A stretch of 64,000 bases of DNA from JAEDHM01 sp964368645 (GCA_964368645.1 CAYJBY010000016.1:1-64000), one strand, 5' to 3'; shown: positions 53,171-63,120, counted from the first letter of the stretch. The notes: a model not told the origin generated them from the letters alone. Numbers and translations are program-made.

Positions 53171-53986
53171 ATGAAAAAGATTATTTGCGCTATTGCGGTT
53201 ATTATGGTTTTATCGGTTATCACCGTTTGCTGTCTGAGCGGATGTTCCAACGTGGCACAGACGAGCAAGCTTCAAGCTACTTGGTCGGCTTATGAGAGGA
53301 GCGTTTTTTCCGTCAACAAGGGTGACGTGAACGTCGGTACGCTTGTAGTTACGCTGAAAGTTTACAAGACGGCTACCAAGGTCACGGTAGGCGGCGGCGA
53401 ATACGACCTGACAGGTACCCTGATGAATTACGATTTAGGGATTACCGCAGGCGAGAATGCAGGCGATTCCATTGCGAAAACAGTTGCCGTCAACAGCGAT
53501 TTATCCCCTGTGGCGAGCTACGTTCAGCGTAATTTGAGCGGCGTTTATTCTACCGCTTTAACCACCTATAACGGCAACAAGGTCACGCTTTCCATAGACG
53601 GCGGCGAGGGCAAAACCTTCAAGTCCAAGAGCCCCTGCTACGACAACGATATGCTTTATCACGTGGTTCGCGCGTCTGGCATTTTCAACGACGGATATTC
53701 CATTAGCTTTAACGTACCTGACAACAACAACGGCGGTATGTACAGCGTAAGCGGCAGTCAAAAAGCCGATTCCGTCAAGGTGCAGACAGGACTTGGCGAG
53801 CAGACAGGCAGGACGTTTACCTTAACCGCAACCACCGATTTGGGCAGTTTTTCCACCAACGTGACTTATGCAAAGTTTATCGTAATCAACGAGGACGTCA
53901 GAGTGGTGAAACCCATCATTAAGATAGAGGAAGGCGATTACAGCTACGTATTACAATCCATCAGCGTAACCGAGCCTGCCGCATAA
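53171..53986 (+). CDS. Lipoprotein, unknown family
   Basis: 271 residues. The signal ends in the lipobox CLSGC with Cys25. The mature part is beta-rich with short strands (LVVTLKVYKTATKVTVGGG, YSISFNVPDNN, TFTLTATTDLG), with no known domain. It has its own promoter, a probable leaderless start and a terminator 34 bp after the stop. Confidence 0.72.
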   Translation: MKKIICAIAVIMVLSVITVCCLSGCSNVAQTSKLQATWSAYERSVFSVNKGDVNVGTLVVTLKVYKTATKVTVGGGEYDLTGTLMNYDLGITAGENAGDSIAKTVAVNSDLSPVASYVQRNLSGVYSTALTTYNGNKVTLSIDGGEGKTFKSKSPCYDNDMLYHVVRASGIFNDGYSISFNVPDNNNGGMYSVSGSQKADSVKVQTGLGEQTGRTFTLTATTDLGSFSTNVTYAKFIVINEDVRVVKPIIKIEEGDYSYVLQSISVTEPAA

Positions 53987-54020
53987 CCTAACAGGCGTTA
54001 CAGCCGCAAGATATTAATAG

Positions 54021-54050
54021 CCGCTCTTCTTACGTAAGGGCGGTTTTTTT
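54021..54050 (+). terminator. Rho-independent terminator
   Basis: CCGCTCTT pairs with AAGGGCGG (one G-T pair), followed by seven T. Confidence 0.85.
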
Positions 54051-54092
54051 GTGCGGCAGGGGGTAAAAAACGGCGGTTTTTTTCAGTTGTCC

Positions 54093-54121
54093 TTGTTATT
54101 ACCCTTCGGGTATGTTACAAT
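54093..54121 (+). promoter_or_regulatory. Promoter of addB-addA
   Basis: TTGTTA, 17-nt spacer, TACAAT. CTAAGGAG precedes the ATG at 54138. Confidence 0.65.
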
Positions 54122-54137
54122 TATCTAAGGAGACGAT

Positions 54138-57100
54138 ATGATTAATTTTTACTGCGGTAACACACTTTCGGGCTGTGCGGACAAAATGCTCGCGGACGCC
54201 GCCGCAACGGACGGCAAGCGCAAAACGCTGATTATCGTTCCGGACAGATTTACGCTCTGTACGGAGCTTTCTTATTTAGCTCTGACCAAGGGCACGTACA
54301 GCGCGGAGATAAGCGGTTTCAGCCGCCTTGCTTCCAAGGTTTTGGAGGGCAAAATCAACAAGTGTTTATCCCCCGACGGCGCAGTAATGCTGATGACAAG
54401 AACGATACAGGGCTGCCGAGACGAGCTTAAGTGTTACGCAGGTGCGGCGCGAACCGCAGGGTTTGCCTCCGAGCTATTTGCGGGGATTTCCGCAATAAGG
54501 GCAAGCGGCATAAGTTGGGAAGATTTGGAAAAGTGCGCCGAGGGGCTTAACGGCTATCTCCGTAACAAGACCTTGGATATTGCCCTTATCTACAAGCGTT
54601 ATTTGGCGGAGCTGATGAATAGCTATACCGACAGCACCTCGCGTTTGGAGGCTTTTCGCGACAGCATAACCGAGGGCACCGTTTTAGCGGATTACGATAT
54701 ATATATTTCGGACTTTTACGCATATACGGGGATTCAGTACGACATTATCGGACGGCTTATGAAGTACGCACGCAGTGTAAGCATAGGCGTAATCAACAAC
54801 ATCGACTGCGGCAACAGCCGTATTTTCCCCTCTAAGGTTGCGGCGAAACTTCGCGGTTTGGCTGCGCTTTCCTCTGTTCCCACTGTGGATATAGACGCTT
54901 CCGTGCCGCTGACCGCCGCAGGCGAAATGATAGAAAAACAGCTTTTCGGTTACGATAACGTCACTTCTCTTCCTACGGACGCGATTTTCGTTTATAAGGC
55001 GGCGAGCGACGACGAGGAGCTTTCTCTCGTCTGCACGGAGATAATAAGGCAGGTCAGAAGCGAGGGCTTAAGGTATCGCGATATTGCGGTCGTTCTAGGC
55101 GACGCGTTGGGGTATCGTCCCGTTGTAAAGCGCGTATTCGCCAGATACGGCATACCCTATTTTACCGATGACAGACAGCTTTTGTCCTTCGAACCGCTGA
55201 CGCAGGCGGTTTTGTGCTGGCTGAGAATGTTTATCGAAAGATTTTCCCTCGCCTCGGTTTGCGAATACCTCAAAACGCCTTTTTCGGGCGTAACTCCCCG
55301 TGACGCGGAGATTTTTGAGAACTATTGTCTAAAGTACTCGCAGGAGTACGGCTTCAATCATTCCTTTGCCAGAGCGTTGGACAACGAGGAGAAGGTAAGA
55401 CAGGACGTGGCGGAACAGGTAAGACAAAAGCTGAACGCGGCGAGAGAGGGTTATGAGGAACTGGAGTCCGCAGCAACCCGTATGACGGCGCGGCAGTATT
55501 ATAAAATATTGACCTCTTATATGCAGAACGCCAATTATCAGACCGCCCTGACCGCGCTTTACGAGGCGCAGAAAATCGGCGGCTACAAGGACGCCGCGGC
55601 GCGGAGCTTACAGGTTTCGGAACGGCTTTTCGCGGTGTTGGAGAACGCGGCGGAGTTAATCGGCGGCGTACCGCTTTCCCTTAAGGAGTATTACGAGCTT
55701 ATCAAAAGCGGAGCGGACAGCTCAAAAATCGCAATTATCCCCCAGACGGGTGATTGCGTTTACGTAGGCGAGGGCGAGGACAGCAGGTACGATAATATCA
55801 AGGTACTGTTTATCGTGGGCGCGTCGGAAAACGTCTTCCCGAAGTCGGCGCCCGACGACGGCATATTAACCGACAGGGACTACGACGCTTGGGCGAAGAA
55901 CGCGATTAGGGTTTTCCCCACCAATAAGGAACAGCGCACCTACGGGCGGTTTTATGCGGAACAGCTTTTGCTCTGTCCGAACAAAAAGCTTTTTATCGGT
56001 CATTCCGTCAGGGGGGCGGACGGCAGTTCGGTTAATCCCTCCATTATAATAGAACGGCTTAAGGCAATGTTTTCCTTAACGGAGTACGATGCAGGGCAAC
56101 TGCTTTCGCGCTCAAAGGAGGAGGGCGGCGTTTATACGCTGGCGGAGCTGACCGCAACCCCCGAAAACGCTTGCAAAAGAGTGATTGACGGCGTAAGAGC
56201 TTACCGCAGAGGTGCAGAACGTAACGCAACCTTAGCGGCGATTTATAATTCTCTCCCTATGGAATACCGTAGGAGAGTGGATAGGGTGATAAGCAACGAT
56301 ATGCAGGCTCCCGACAATCCCGCAAGGCTGTTTTTCGACGGCGGCATTACCTCGGTAAGTCAGCTTGAGTGCTATTTTTCCTGTCCTTTTAAGCACTACG
56401 TAAGATACGGCTTACGCGCTAAGGAAAGAGAAGAGGGCGAGCTTGAAAAGAAGGATACGGGTAATTTTATCCACGAGTTTTTGGAGTGCTTTTTCAAAGA
56501 AAACGACGTGAAAGCCTTAACCAAGGCACAGGCGGTGGAAATCGGCGAAAAACTGGTTGACCGCTTGCTTGCCGATCCGCTGTACTCTGCTTTTTCCGAG
56601 GGCAGTCAAAGGGGCAGAATCAAAACCCTAAAAGCGGAATGTGTGCAGATAGGCTGTGACCTGTCACAGCTTACCGCCAGATCGGATTACGTTCCCACGG
56701 AGTTCGAGGTGAAATTCGGCGGCAAGGGGAAGTACCGCGGCTTGCCGCTTAAGGACGGCACCGAGCTTTCGGGCAAAATCGACAGGATAGACTATCTTAA
56801 CGGCAAGGACGCGGTTGTGGTGGATTATAAGACGGGAATGATAGAAAGCGATTTGAAGTACGTCTATTACGGAGTGAAAATCCAGCTTTACGTTTATCTT
56901 AAGGCGCTGAGCGCGGCGAACAAAAAGCCCGTGGGCGCGTTTTATCTGCCGATTAAGGCGAATTACGTAAGTGCCGCCGACTCGGACTACAAATACTGCT
57001 GTAAGGGGCAGGTGCTTAACGACGTCAATACCATACAATCTCTTGACCGAGAGCTGAAGCCGGGGCAGAAAAGCCCTGTGATTCCCGTTGCTCTCAAGAA

Positions 57101-57365
57101 CAACGGCGAACCGAAAAAATCCGTTAATACGCTATTGAGCGAAGAGGATTTTGCCGCGGTTATGGACTATACCGAGAGATTGAGCGACAACGCGGTGGCG
57201 GAGATAAAGAGCGGCTATTCGGAGCCGTCGCCTGTGGACAGAACCTGTGATTTTTGCGAGTTCCGCAATATATGCGGTTATTCGAGCGAGCTTTTGGGCA
57301 CCCGTAAGGTTACGAGCGTCGGCAGAGAAGTATTCGGAGGGCAGGAAGATGAAGACCGAGAATGA
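54138..57365 (+). CDS. addB: ATP-dependent nuclease subunit B
   Basis: Partner of AddA in end resection of double-strand breaks. 1,075 residues. The N-terminal helicase-like part is degenerate: the site that is GRSGSGKT in Bacillus reads CGNTLSGCADK here, so the Walker A lysine is missing. VPDRFTLCTELSYLAL and GFSRLASKVL follow as in AddB. The C-terminal nuclease has VVVDYKTGMIES (near 892) and the iron-sulfur cluster Cys set: one in LECYFSCPFKHYVRYG (about 744) and three in CDFCEFRNIC (about 1036-1045). The gene overlaps addA by 17 bp. Confidence 0.93.
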   Translation: MINFYCGNTLSGCADKMLADAAATDGKRKTLIIVPDRFTLCTELSYLALTKGTYSAEISGFSRLASKVLEGKINKCLSPDGAVMLMTRTIQGCRDELKCYAGAARTAGFASELFAGISAIRASGISWEDLEKCAEGLNGYLRNKTLDIALIYKRYLAELMNSYTDSTSRLEAFRDSITEGTVLADYDIYISDFYAYTGIQYDIIGRLMKYARSVSIGVINNIDCGNSRIFPSKVAAKLRGLAALSSVPTVDIDASVPLTAAGEMIEKQLFGYDNVTSLPTDAIFVYKAASDDEELSLVCTEIIRQVRSEGLRYRDIAVVLGDALGYRPVVKRVFARYGIPYFTDDRQLLSFEPLTQAVLCWLRMFIERFSLASVCEYLKTPFSGVTPRDAEIFENYCLKYSQEYGFNHSFARALDNEEKVRQDVAEQVRQKLNAAREGYEELESAATRMTARQYYKILTSYMQNANYQTALTALYEAQKIGGYKDAAARSLQVSERLFAVLENAAELIGGVPLSLKEYYELIKSGADSSKIAIIPQTGDCVYVGEGEDSRYDNIKVLFIVGASENVFPKSAPDDGILTDRDYDAWAKNAIRVFPTNKEQRTYGRFYAEQLLLCPNKKLFIGHSVRGADGSSVNPSIIIERLKAMFSLTEYDAGQLLSRSKEEGGVYTLAELTATPENACKRVIDGVRAYRRGAERNATLAAIYNSLPMEYRRRVDRVISNDMQAPDNPARLFFDGGITSVSQLECYFSCPFKHYVRYGLRAKEREEGELEKKDTGNFIHEFLECFFKENDVKALTKAQAVEIGEKLVDRLLADPLYSAFSEGSQRGRIKTLKAECVQIGCDLSQLTARSDYVPTEFEVKFGGKGKYRGLPLKDGTELSGKIDRIDYLNGKDAVVVDYKTGMIESDLKYVYYGVKIQLYVYLKALSAANKKPVGAFYLPIKANYVSAADSDYKYCCKGQVLNDVNTIQSLDRELKPGQKSPVIPVALKNNGEPKKSVNTLLSEEDFAAVMDYTERLSDNAVAEIKSGYSEPSPVDRTCDFCEFRNICGYSSELLGTRKVTSVGREVFGGQEDEDRE

Positions 57366-60300
57366 AATAATACAGTCCTCTGCGGCAACGGACAGATGGA
57401 CGGCGGCGCAACGGTTGGCTATCGAAAACCCTTCGGAGTCCGATTTGCTTATATCCGCCTCGGCAGGCAGCGGCAAGACTTCCTCGCTAGTGGCGAGGGC
57501 GATAAAAACCGTCATCGATAATAAGATACCGATAGACAGAATTTTGATGCTGACCTTCAGTGAGAAGGCGGCGGCGGAGCTAAGGACAAGACTTACCTCC
57601 GCAATGCTGGAATACGCGGCTTCCGAGGGCGGCGGTTCGGATTATATAAGACAGCAAATCGACGATATAGCCGGCGCGAAAATCTGCACAATCGACAGCT
57701 TTTGTCACTCTCTCGTGAAGGAAGGTTTCGAGCTTGTGAAGGACGTTTCGCCCTCTTTCGGCGTGGCTGACGAGGGCACGGCGGAGGTTTTGAAGACAAA
57801 AGCGGCGGAAAAACTGCTGAGAGAATGGGACGAAAAGGGCGGCGAAGCCTACGCTCGCGTGTTGGAGATATTTTCTCTGCGTGAGTCCGATTCCCTTATA
57901 TCGATGATTAATAAACTCTATTCCTACATAACCGTAATCGAGGAGCGGCAGGAGTGGCTGGACAAAATTCTATCGGATTACAACAAGCCCTTCGAGGAAA
58001 TCGGAGCGGTAAAAGCATACGTAAAGGACGTCAGAGAGGAAGCCCTGACTCTTGAAAGGTCGCTTCACGATTTCGTCAACGAGGTGGCGGATATATCCAC
58101 GCCTAATTTCCGAACTAACGCAGGGATAACCGACTATATAATCAGTCGGTTTATCGGGGCGCAGTCGGTACACGATCTTTTCCGCGCATTGGGAGAGCTT
58201 GACAGCAATCCTCAAAAGAGAAAGAGCATCAGTGCGGCGGAAAAGGAACAGTTTCCTCAGCATTTCCAACTGATAGATTATTACGAAAAGGCAAAAGCGT
58301 TATGGGGAAGAATCGCGGCGGATTTGAGTTTTAGAGATAACTACGAGGATTACGTAGCCGCGCACCTGCAAAACCTGCCGATTATGGAGTGTTTGTTCGA
58401 TATGGTCAAGGACTTTGACCGTATATACACCGAGTTAAAACGCAAGGAAGCTCTTTTGGACTTCGGCGATATAGGCTATTATGCGGCGAAAATTTTGGAA
58501 AACCAGTACAAACGCGCTGACGTTAAGGAGCGGTTTTCCTATTTATTCATAGACGAATGTCAGGATACCAACCACATTCAGGACACTCTCCTAAACGGAA
58601 TTGCACCGGATAACGCTTTATTTATGGTGGGTGACGTGAAACAGTGCATCTACCGTTTCAGGCAGGCGGAGCCGTCGCTATTCAGTGATAAATACGACGT
58701 TTTCAAGAATTTGGGCAGGGCAATAGACTTCAAGGACAATTTCAGAAGTCATAACGAAATACTGATGTTTGTCAACCGCATTTTCGAGAACGTGATGACA
58801 AAATCCTTCGGACAGGTGGATTATATTAACGAGGCGGCGTTTAATCCCAATCCGCGTAAAAACGAAAAAATATCGGATTATCCGAGAGTTGGCGTATATA
58901 AGATGCTGGTCGAGAACGAGAAGCCTGAGACGAAAATCGGCGGCGAGGTTTACAGCGTCAAGCAGGATACCTTTAGGCTGACGAGGCAAAAGGGCAAGAA
59001 AGAGGCGGCAAAGGTTATCGAGCTGATTAACGACCTTGTAGGTAAGGTAAAATTTAAGGGTAAAAAGGGCGAAAAGCTCGTAGACTACGGGGATATTGCA
59101 ATAGTTACCCGTAGCCGCAAGGTGCTTGCCAACAACGTGATAAAGGCTTTGGTTGCGGCAAAAATCCCCGTCAATGCCTGTAATATTGCGGCGAATACCC
59201 GTTCGGACGAGATTGCCTTGCTCTTCGATTTTTTCGACGTACTTAACAATAGACGGCAGGATCTTCCCTTAATATCCGTTATGCGTTCGGTTATAGGCGG
59301 CTTCACGGATAAGGAGCTTGCGGACATCAAAATACAGGCGCAAAGCAAATGCGGTTTTTTCGAGGCAGTTCAAATTATGTCGGAGAGAACGGGAGAATTG
59401 TCGGATAAGATAAGAGCGTTTTACTCTATGCTGGATGATTATTCCTTTAGGGGTTTGTTTACCGCCGTACCTGAACTGGCGCAGAATATTCTGGACGAAA
59501 CGGGTTGGCGCGACAGCATTTTATCCCGTGAAAACGGACAATCCGCCCTTGCCGTCTTAAACGATTATATCAAGAGCTTGAACGCGGACGTGTCGAGGTC
59601 AATATCCGCTTTTGTGGATTATATCGGAAAATACGGAGAATTTAAGGCTTCAACAGGTGTTTCGTCCGCAGAAAACGGCGTTACGGTAATGACTATGCAC
59701 GCCACTAAGGGCTTGGAGTTTCCTGTGGTTATAGTGATAGGTTGCGGCGAGAATTTTGTTCATTCCACGGACGATTATACCATCAATAAGGAGATGGGCT
59801 TCGGCTTAAAGTATTACGACTTCGCTTCGAGAACTTCCGGATATAACGTGATTTTTAAGGGTATAGACGCTAAGGTCGCAGAGGAAGAGCTTGAGGACGA
59901 AATGCGCTTGCTGTACGTGGCTATGACTCGCGCCGAGGAGTATCTGTTTTTGGTCGGCGAATGCGGAAAGAATCTTGGCGGCACTGTTGCGCCCAATAGA
60001 GCAAGGTGCTATTTTGACTGGATAGAATACGCCGCGTCGCAGAACAAGGACGTATTAGCCTTAATTAGCGAGTGCGTCATTGATAACGCGCCGCAGGACA
60101 AGCAGACGGCGGCGAAAGAGGAGCTTCGTTTCTTCGATTCTCCCGATGAGAACGCGGTTTCCGAGGTTAAAACCGCGCTTAACTGGCGGTATCCCTATGA
60201 GGAAAGTACGAAAATCGGTATAAAATACTCCGTTACGGCAATAAATAGAGAAGAGCAGGGCGAGGCGGCACCCGTTTTGTTCAACGAAAACGAAAACGCA

Positions 60301-60783
60301 ATCAAGGGCGGTATCGAGTATCACCGAGTATTGCAGTGCATAGACCTTACCGCCAACACTCCCGAACGTGTTACCGAGGAGCTTAACCGTATGGCGGAGG
60401 AAGGACTTATATCCGACTACACTCACAGCCGAATCAAGCCCTCGGAAATTGCCGCCTGTCTTAATTCGCCCCTTATGCGCTATGCCGCGGCTAATAGGGT
60501 AATGCGTGAGCAGAAGTTTATGTTGCAGGCACGCGCCTCGGAGATTATGGACACAGAAGCAGAGGATACCGTGCTGTTGCAGGGTGTTATCGATATGCTG
60601 ATTTTGGGAGAGCAGAACGTGGTAGTGGACTTTAAGCGCACAGGAAGCACTCCCGAGGAGCTTAAGGAACGCTACGGCAAGCAGCTCGCGCTTTATAAGG
60701 CAGGCGCGGAAAAGGTGTTCGGCGTCAAGATTGACCGCACAGTGCTTTACGTGCTGGGGCAGAATCTGGTAGTCGAACTCTGA
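57349..60783 (+). CDS. addA: ATP-dependent helicase/nuclease subunit A
   Basis: UvrD-like 3'-5' helicase and nuclease that unwinds broken ends and, with AddB, leaves a recombinogenic tail at Chi-like sites. 1,144 residues. Walker A is SASAGSGKT (36-44), followed by RILMLTFSEKAAAELRTRL. Walker B is YLFIDECQDTNHIQD (about 396-410), then MVGDVKQCIYRFRQAEPSLF, VTVMTMHATKGLEFPVV and RLLYVAMTRAEEYLFLVG-like text (LLYVAMTRAEEYLFL). The C-terminal RecB-type nuclease reads LLQGVIDMLIL and VVVDFKRTG. ATG 57349 has GGAGGG upstream; the frame is open 34 codons further back only inside addB. Confidence 0.95.
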   Translation: MKTENEIIQSSAATDRWTAAQRLAIENPSESDLLISASAGSGKTSSLVARAIKTVIDNKIPIDRILMLTFSEKAAAELRTRLTSAMLEYAASEGGGSDYIRQQIDDIAGAKICTIDSFCHSLVKEGFELVKDVSPSFGVADEGTAEVLKTKAAEKLLREWDEKGGEAYARVLEIFSLRESDSLISMINKLYSYITVIEERQEWLDKILSDYNKPFEEIGAVKAYVKDVREEALTLERSLHDFVNEVADISTPNFRTNAGITDYIISRFIGAQSVHDLFRALGELDSNPQKRKSISAAEKEQFPQHFQLIDYYEKAKALWGRIAADLSFRDNYEDYVAAHLQNLPIMECLFDMVKDFDRIYTELKRKEALLDFGDIGYYAAKILENQYKRADVKERFSYLFIDECQDTNHIQDTLLNGIAPDNALFMVGDVKQCIYRFRQAEPSLFSDKYDVFKNLGRAIDFKDNFRSHNEILMFVNRIFENVMTKSFGQVDYINEAAFNPNPRKNEKISDYPRVGVYKMLVENEKPETKIGGEVYSVKQDTFRLTRQKGKKEAAKVIELINDLVGKVKFKGKKGEKLVDYGDIAIVTRSRKVLANNVIKALVAAKIPVNACNIAANTRSDEIALLFDFFDVLNNRRQDLPLISVMRSVIGGFTDKELADIKIQAQSKCGFFEAVQIMSERTGELSDKIRAFYSMLDDYSFRGLFTAVPELAQNILDETGWRDSILSRENGQSALAVLNDYIKSLNADVSRSISAFVDYIGKYGEFKASTGVSSAENGVTVMTMHATKGLEFPVVIVIGCGENFVHSTDDYTINKEMGFGLKYYDFASRTSGYNVIFKGIDAKVAEEELEDEMRLLYVAMTRAEEYLFLVGECGKNLGGTVAPNRARCYFDWIEYAASQNKDVLALISECVIDNAPQDKQTAAKEELRFFDSPDENAVSEVKTALNWRYPYEESTKIGIKYSVTAINREEQGEAAPVLFNENENAIKGGIEYHRVLQCIDLTANTPERVTEELNRMAEEGLISDYTHSRIKPSEIAACLNSPLMRYAAANRVMREQKFMLQARASEIMDTEAEDTVLLQGVIDMLILGEQNVVVDFKRTGSTPEELKERYGKQLALYKAGAEKVFGVKIDRTVLYVLGQNLVVEL

Positions 60784-61151
60784 TAGCGTATCTAACGCAA
60801 ACAGCCCATATACCGCAAAGCCGATATACGCAAGGACTCGTGATTCCGCGCGTAATTGCCTAACGCAGGTACGCCCGTAGGACGCAATAGCCGTCTTGCT
60901 TGGCTATTATACATAACTCAAATTGCCATTAAACCGCGAACATTCGTCTAACGCAGATACGCTCCAATAATGCAAGCAGTCGTAATACCGCGCGTAATTG
61001 CCGCGGTTTGTACTCTGCCTTGTCGCGCGTAATTGCGGTTGTTGGTGTCTGCCTGCCGCGAGTAACCGCCGTGAACCGTACCTGCCTTGCCGCGAGCAAC
61101 CGCTTAGCATACCCTACATACCGTCCCTTAGGGGGCAAAAAGGAAACATAT
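60784..61151. other. Spacer of GC-rich degenerate repeats
   Basis: No gene. Variants of CCGCGCGTAATTGCC occur near 60846, 60988 and 61024, with looser forms CGCGAGTAACCGCC near 61058 and CGCGAGCAACCGC near 61091; TAACGCAGRTACGC occurs near 60861 and 60949. A frame stays open across part of it from 61008 but the coding signal begins only at 61152. Confidence 0.5.
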
Positions 61152-61715
61152 ATGTTCGGGTTTTTGGCTACGGTTTTTTATTTTTTATCACTTATATCCG
61201 ATGAAATTTGGTTTTCGGCGGCTGTTATTCTGCCTGCCGTGGTTTATCTCGGCGTACTGTGCGGCTTGTCCTTTACCTCAAGCGGCAGGATTATTCGCGC
61301 AGGGGTGAACGCCAAGCGGTTTATCAAAAAAGAAAAATTTATCACTCTGGACAACAGGAACGCGTTTAATCGAAAATGTTTGAAGATACTGCCCGAGGGT
61401 TATCGGGTTTTCGGCAGTGCGGCTCTTGCCGATAGAAGCTTGAAAAGCAGTTTTTCGGCGGTGCGGTACTCTGTCGCGGCGATATGCGCCGCCATACCCT
61501 TGCTCTTTCTGATGCTTAGCTTGTTTTACGGATATACGCCGTCCGAGCTGATATTCCGCGTCACGGCAGTAAGCTTATCCGCGCTCGTTTTTTTCTTTGC
61601 GTCCTCCGCGACCTGCCATATACAGTCTGCCGCCGCGCTTGCAAAATGGAACTACCTTTCGCGGCTGATAGCCTCGCAGAACCTGCTCAAAACTCCGCTT
61701 GCCACATCGGCGTAA
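61152..61715 (+). CDS. Small membrane protein, unknown family
   Basis: 187 residues. Two N-terminal helices (MFGFLATVFYFLSLISD and FSAAVILPAVVYLGVLCGL) and two C-terminal helices (SVAAICAAIPLLFLMLSLFY, and VTAVSLSALVFFFASSA) surround a basic cytoplasmic loop (AKRFIKKEKFITLDNRNAFN) of about 70 residues. No signal peptide and no known domain. AAAGGAAA lies seven bases before the ATG; an upstream in-frame start at 61008 would fall in repeat DNA. It is a single gene between the nuclease and the sialidase. Confidence 0.65.
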   Translation: MFGFLATVFYFLSLISDEIWFSAAVILPAVVYLGVLCGLSFTSSGRIIRAGVNAKRFIKKEKFITLDNRNAFNRKCLKILPEGYRVFGSAALADRSLKSSFSAVRYSVAAICAAIPLLFLMLSLFYGYTPSELIFRVTAVSLSALVFFFASSATCHIQSAAALAKWNYLSRLIASQNLLKTPLATSA

Positions 61716-61783
61716 TCCGTTTTTCTGCCTTTACCTAAAGCCCGACCTAACTGCCGTTTGCCTTTTTATTGCGTTCACTCCTA

Positions 61784-61812
61784 TTGACCTTTAGGAGAAT
61801 TGAACGTATAAT
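61784..61812 (+). promoter_or_regulatory. Promoter of leaderless sialidase gene
   Basis: TTGACC, exactly 17 nt, TATAAT. The -10 ends seven bases before the ATG at 61819. The AGGAG seen near 61792 is inside the spacer and too far away to serve the ATG. Confidence 0.85.
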
Positions 61813-61818
61813 TATGGT

Positions 61819-63099
61819 ATGAAAAAGTTGTTTACGGTTTTATTGACATTATGGCTCGTATTCGTGATAGGCGCGGCGGTGGTTTTCGGCGTTAACGATT
61901 CCGTTTGTAAGGATAAGGGAACCCTAAGCGTGATAGCGGAGAGCAATATGCTCAAGATGGGCGATTACGCTATGTATCGCGTTCCCGGTACGGTGATAAC
62001 CGACAAGGGCACGGTGCTTGCCTATTTCGAGGGGCGCAGCGGAGTCAGCGATTGGAGCGATATTGATATAGTTCTTTTCCGCAGTACGGACGGCGGCGTA
62101 AGTTACAGCGAACAGCAGGTGATAGCCTCCGCTCACGACGGAGCCAAGACGATCAATAATCCTGTGATGATAACGGACGGCGCGGTGATACACTTCTTGT
62201 ACTGCGTGGAGTACGGCGTGGAGGAGCTTAACGGCGGAGTATTTTACCGCAAAAGCACCGACGACGGTGTTAGCTGGAGTGCGCCGAGGGATATTAGCGA
62301 ATATTTTTCACTTGATAACAAAAACGCCTTTGCAATAGATCCGGGGCACGGCATCAAGACCTCGGATGGCAGATTACTCGCCACCTGCTGGTTTGTTCCC
62401 GTGGCGGCAGGCGCGGAGCTTACTTCACACACACCGTCGGTTATCGGAACAGTATATAGCGAGGACGGCGGCGAAAGTTGGAAAATGGGCGAAGCTGTGC
62501 CTATGATGCTTTCAAGCGTGACGGAGGGAACTATTGCCGAACTGAAAACGGGCGGTTTTATTCTTAACGTCCGCACCAATACGGGAATCCGCGGAACGGC
62601 GTACAGCGACAACGGAGTTAGCGGTTGGAGTGCCATTGCGCCGCAGGGGGATTTGATTGATCCTAAGTGCTTCGGTTCAATGCTCACCGACGGGAACGGA
62701 AAACTGTATTTTGTCAACTGCGCGGATACCGAGCAACGGAAAGAGCTTACCGTTAAGACCAGTGTAGACGGCGGCAAAAACTGGGAAACGCTTGTCACTG
62801 TGGAAAAATGTTTTTGCGGCTACGCTGATCTGGCGTTGGACGGCAAGGGCAATCTTATCGTTATTTACGAGAGCTACGGCGGTGTACGGGCGTATTCTGC
62901 GGCAATCAATATCTTTAATGCCTCACCTCAAAAGTATTTCCATTGCGATATGCTGATATTAGGAGTATGCTTTGGCGGCTTGGCGGTAATGTCGTTAATC
63001 GGAGCTTTTGTCGTGCTGTTGCTGATGCGGAATAACCCCGACAAACCAATCGGGCGCAATCCCTACTATGCAAAACCGCGAAAACTGAAAATCAAATAA
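61819..63099 (+). CDS. Membrane-anchored sialidase (exo-alpha-sialidase, GH33-like)
   Basis: Removes terminal sialic acids from glycans outside the cell. 426 residues. A signal anchor (about 4-24) precedes the beta-propeller. The RIP-like motif is YRVPG with Arg54, then AYFEGRSGVSDWSDIDIVL. Asp-box repeats: STDGGVSYS (near 89), STDDGVSWS, SEDGGESWK and SVDGGKNWE. DPGHGIKTSDGRLLA, EGTIAELKTGGFILNVRT with the catalytic Glu and an Arg of the triad, and GYADLALDGKGNLIVIYES carry the expected Tyr nucleophile. A C-terminal helix (about 384-405) and a basic tail anchor it. No LPXTG. Start by leaderless promoter logic. Confidence 0.88.
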   Translation: MKKLFTVLLTLWLVFVIGAAVVFGVNDSVCKDKGTLSVIAESNMLKMGDYAMYRVPGTVITDKGTVLAYFEGRSGVSDWSDIDIVLFRSTDGGVSYSEQQVIASAHDGAKTINNPVMITDGAVIHFLYCVEYGVEELNGGVFYRKSTDDGVSWSAPRDISEYFSLDNKNAFAIDPGHGIKTSDGRLLATCWFVPVAAGAELTSHTPSVIGTVYSEDGGESWKMGEAVPMMLSSVTEGTIAELKTGGFILNVRTNTGIRGTAYSDNGVSGWSAIAPQGDLIDPKCFGSMLTDGNGKLYFVNCADTEQRKELTVKTSVDGGKNWETLVTVEKCFCGYADLALDGKGNLIVIYESYGGVRAYSAAINIFNASPQKYFHCDMLILGVCFGGLAVMSLIGAFVVLLLMRNNPDKPIGRNPYYAKPRKLKIK

Positions 63100-63120
63100 C
63101 TGAATAAACGCGCCTTTACG

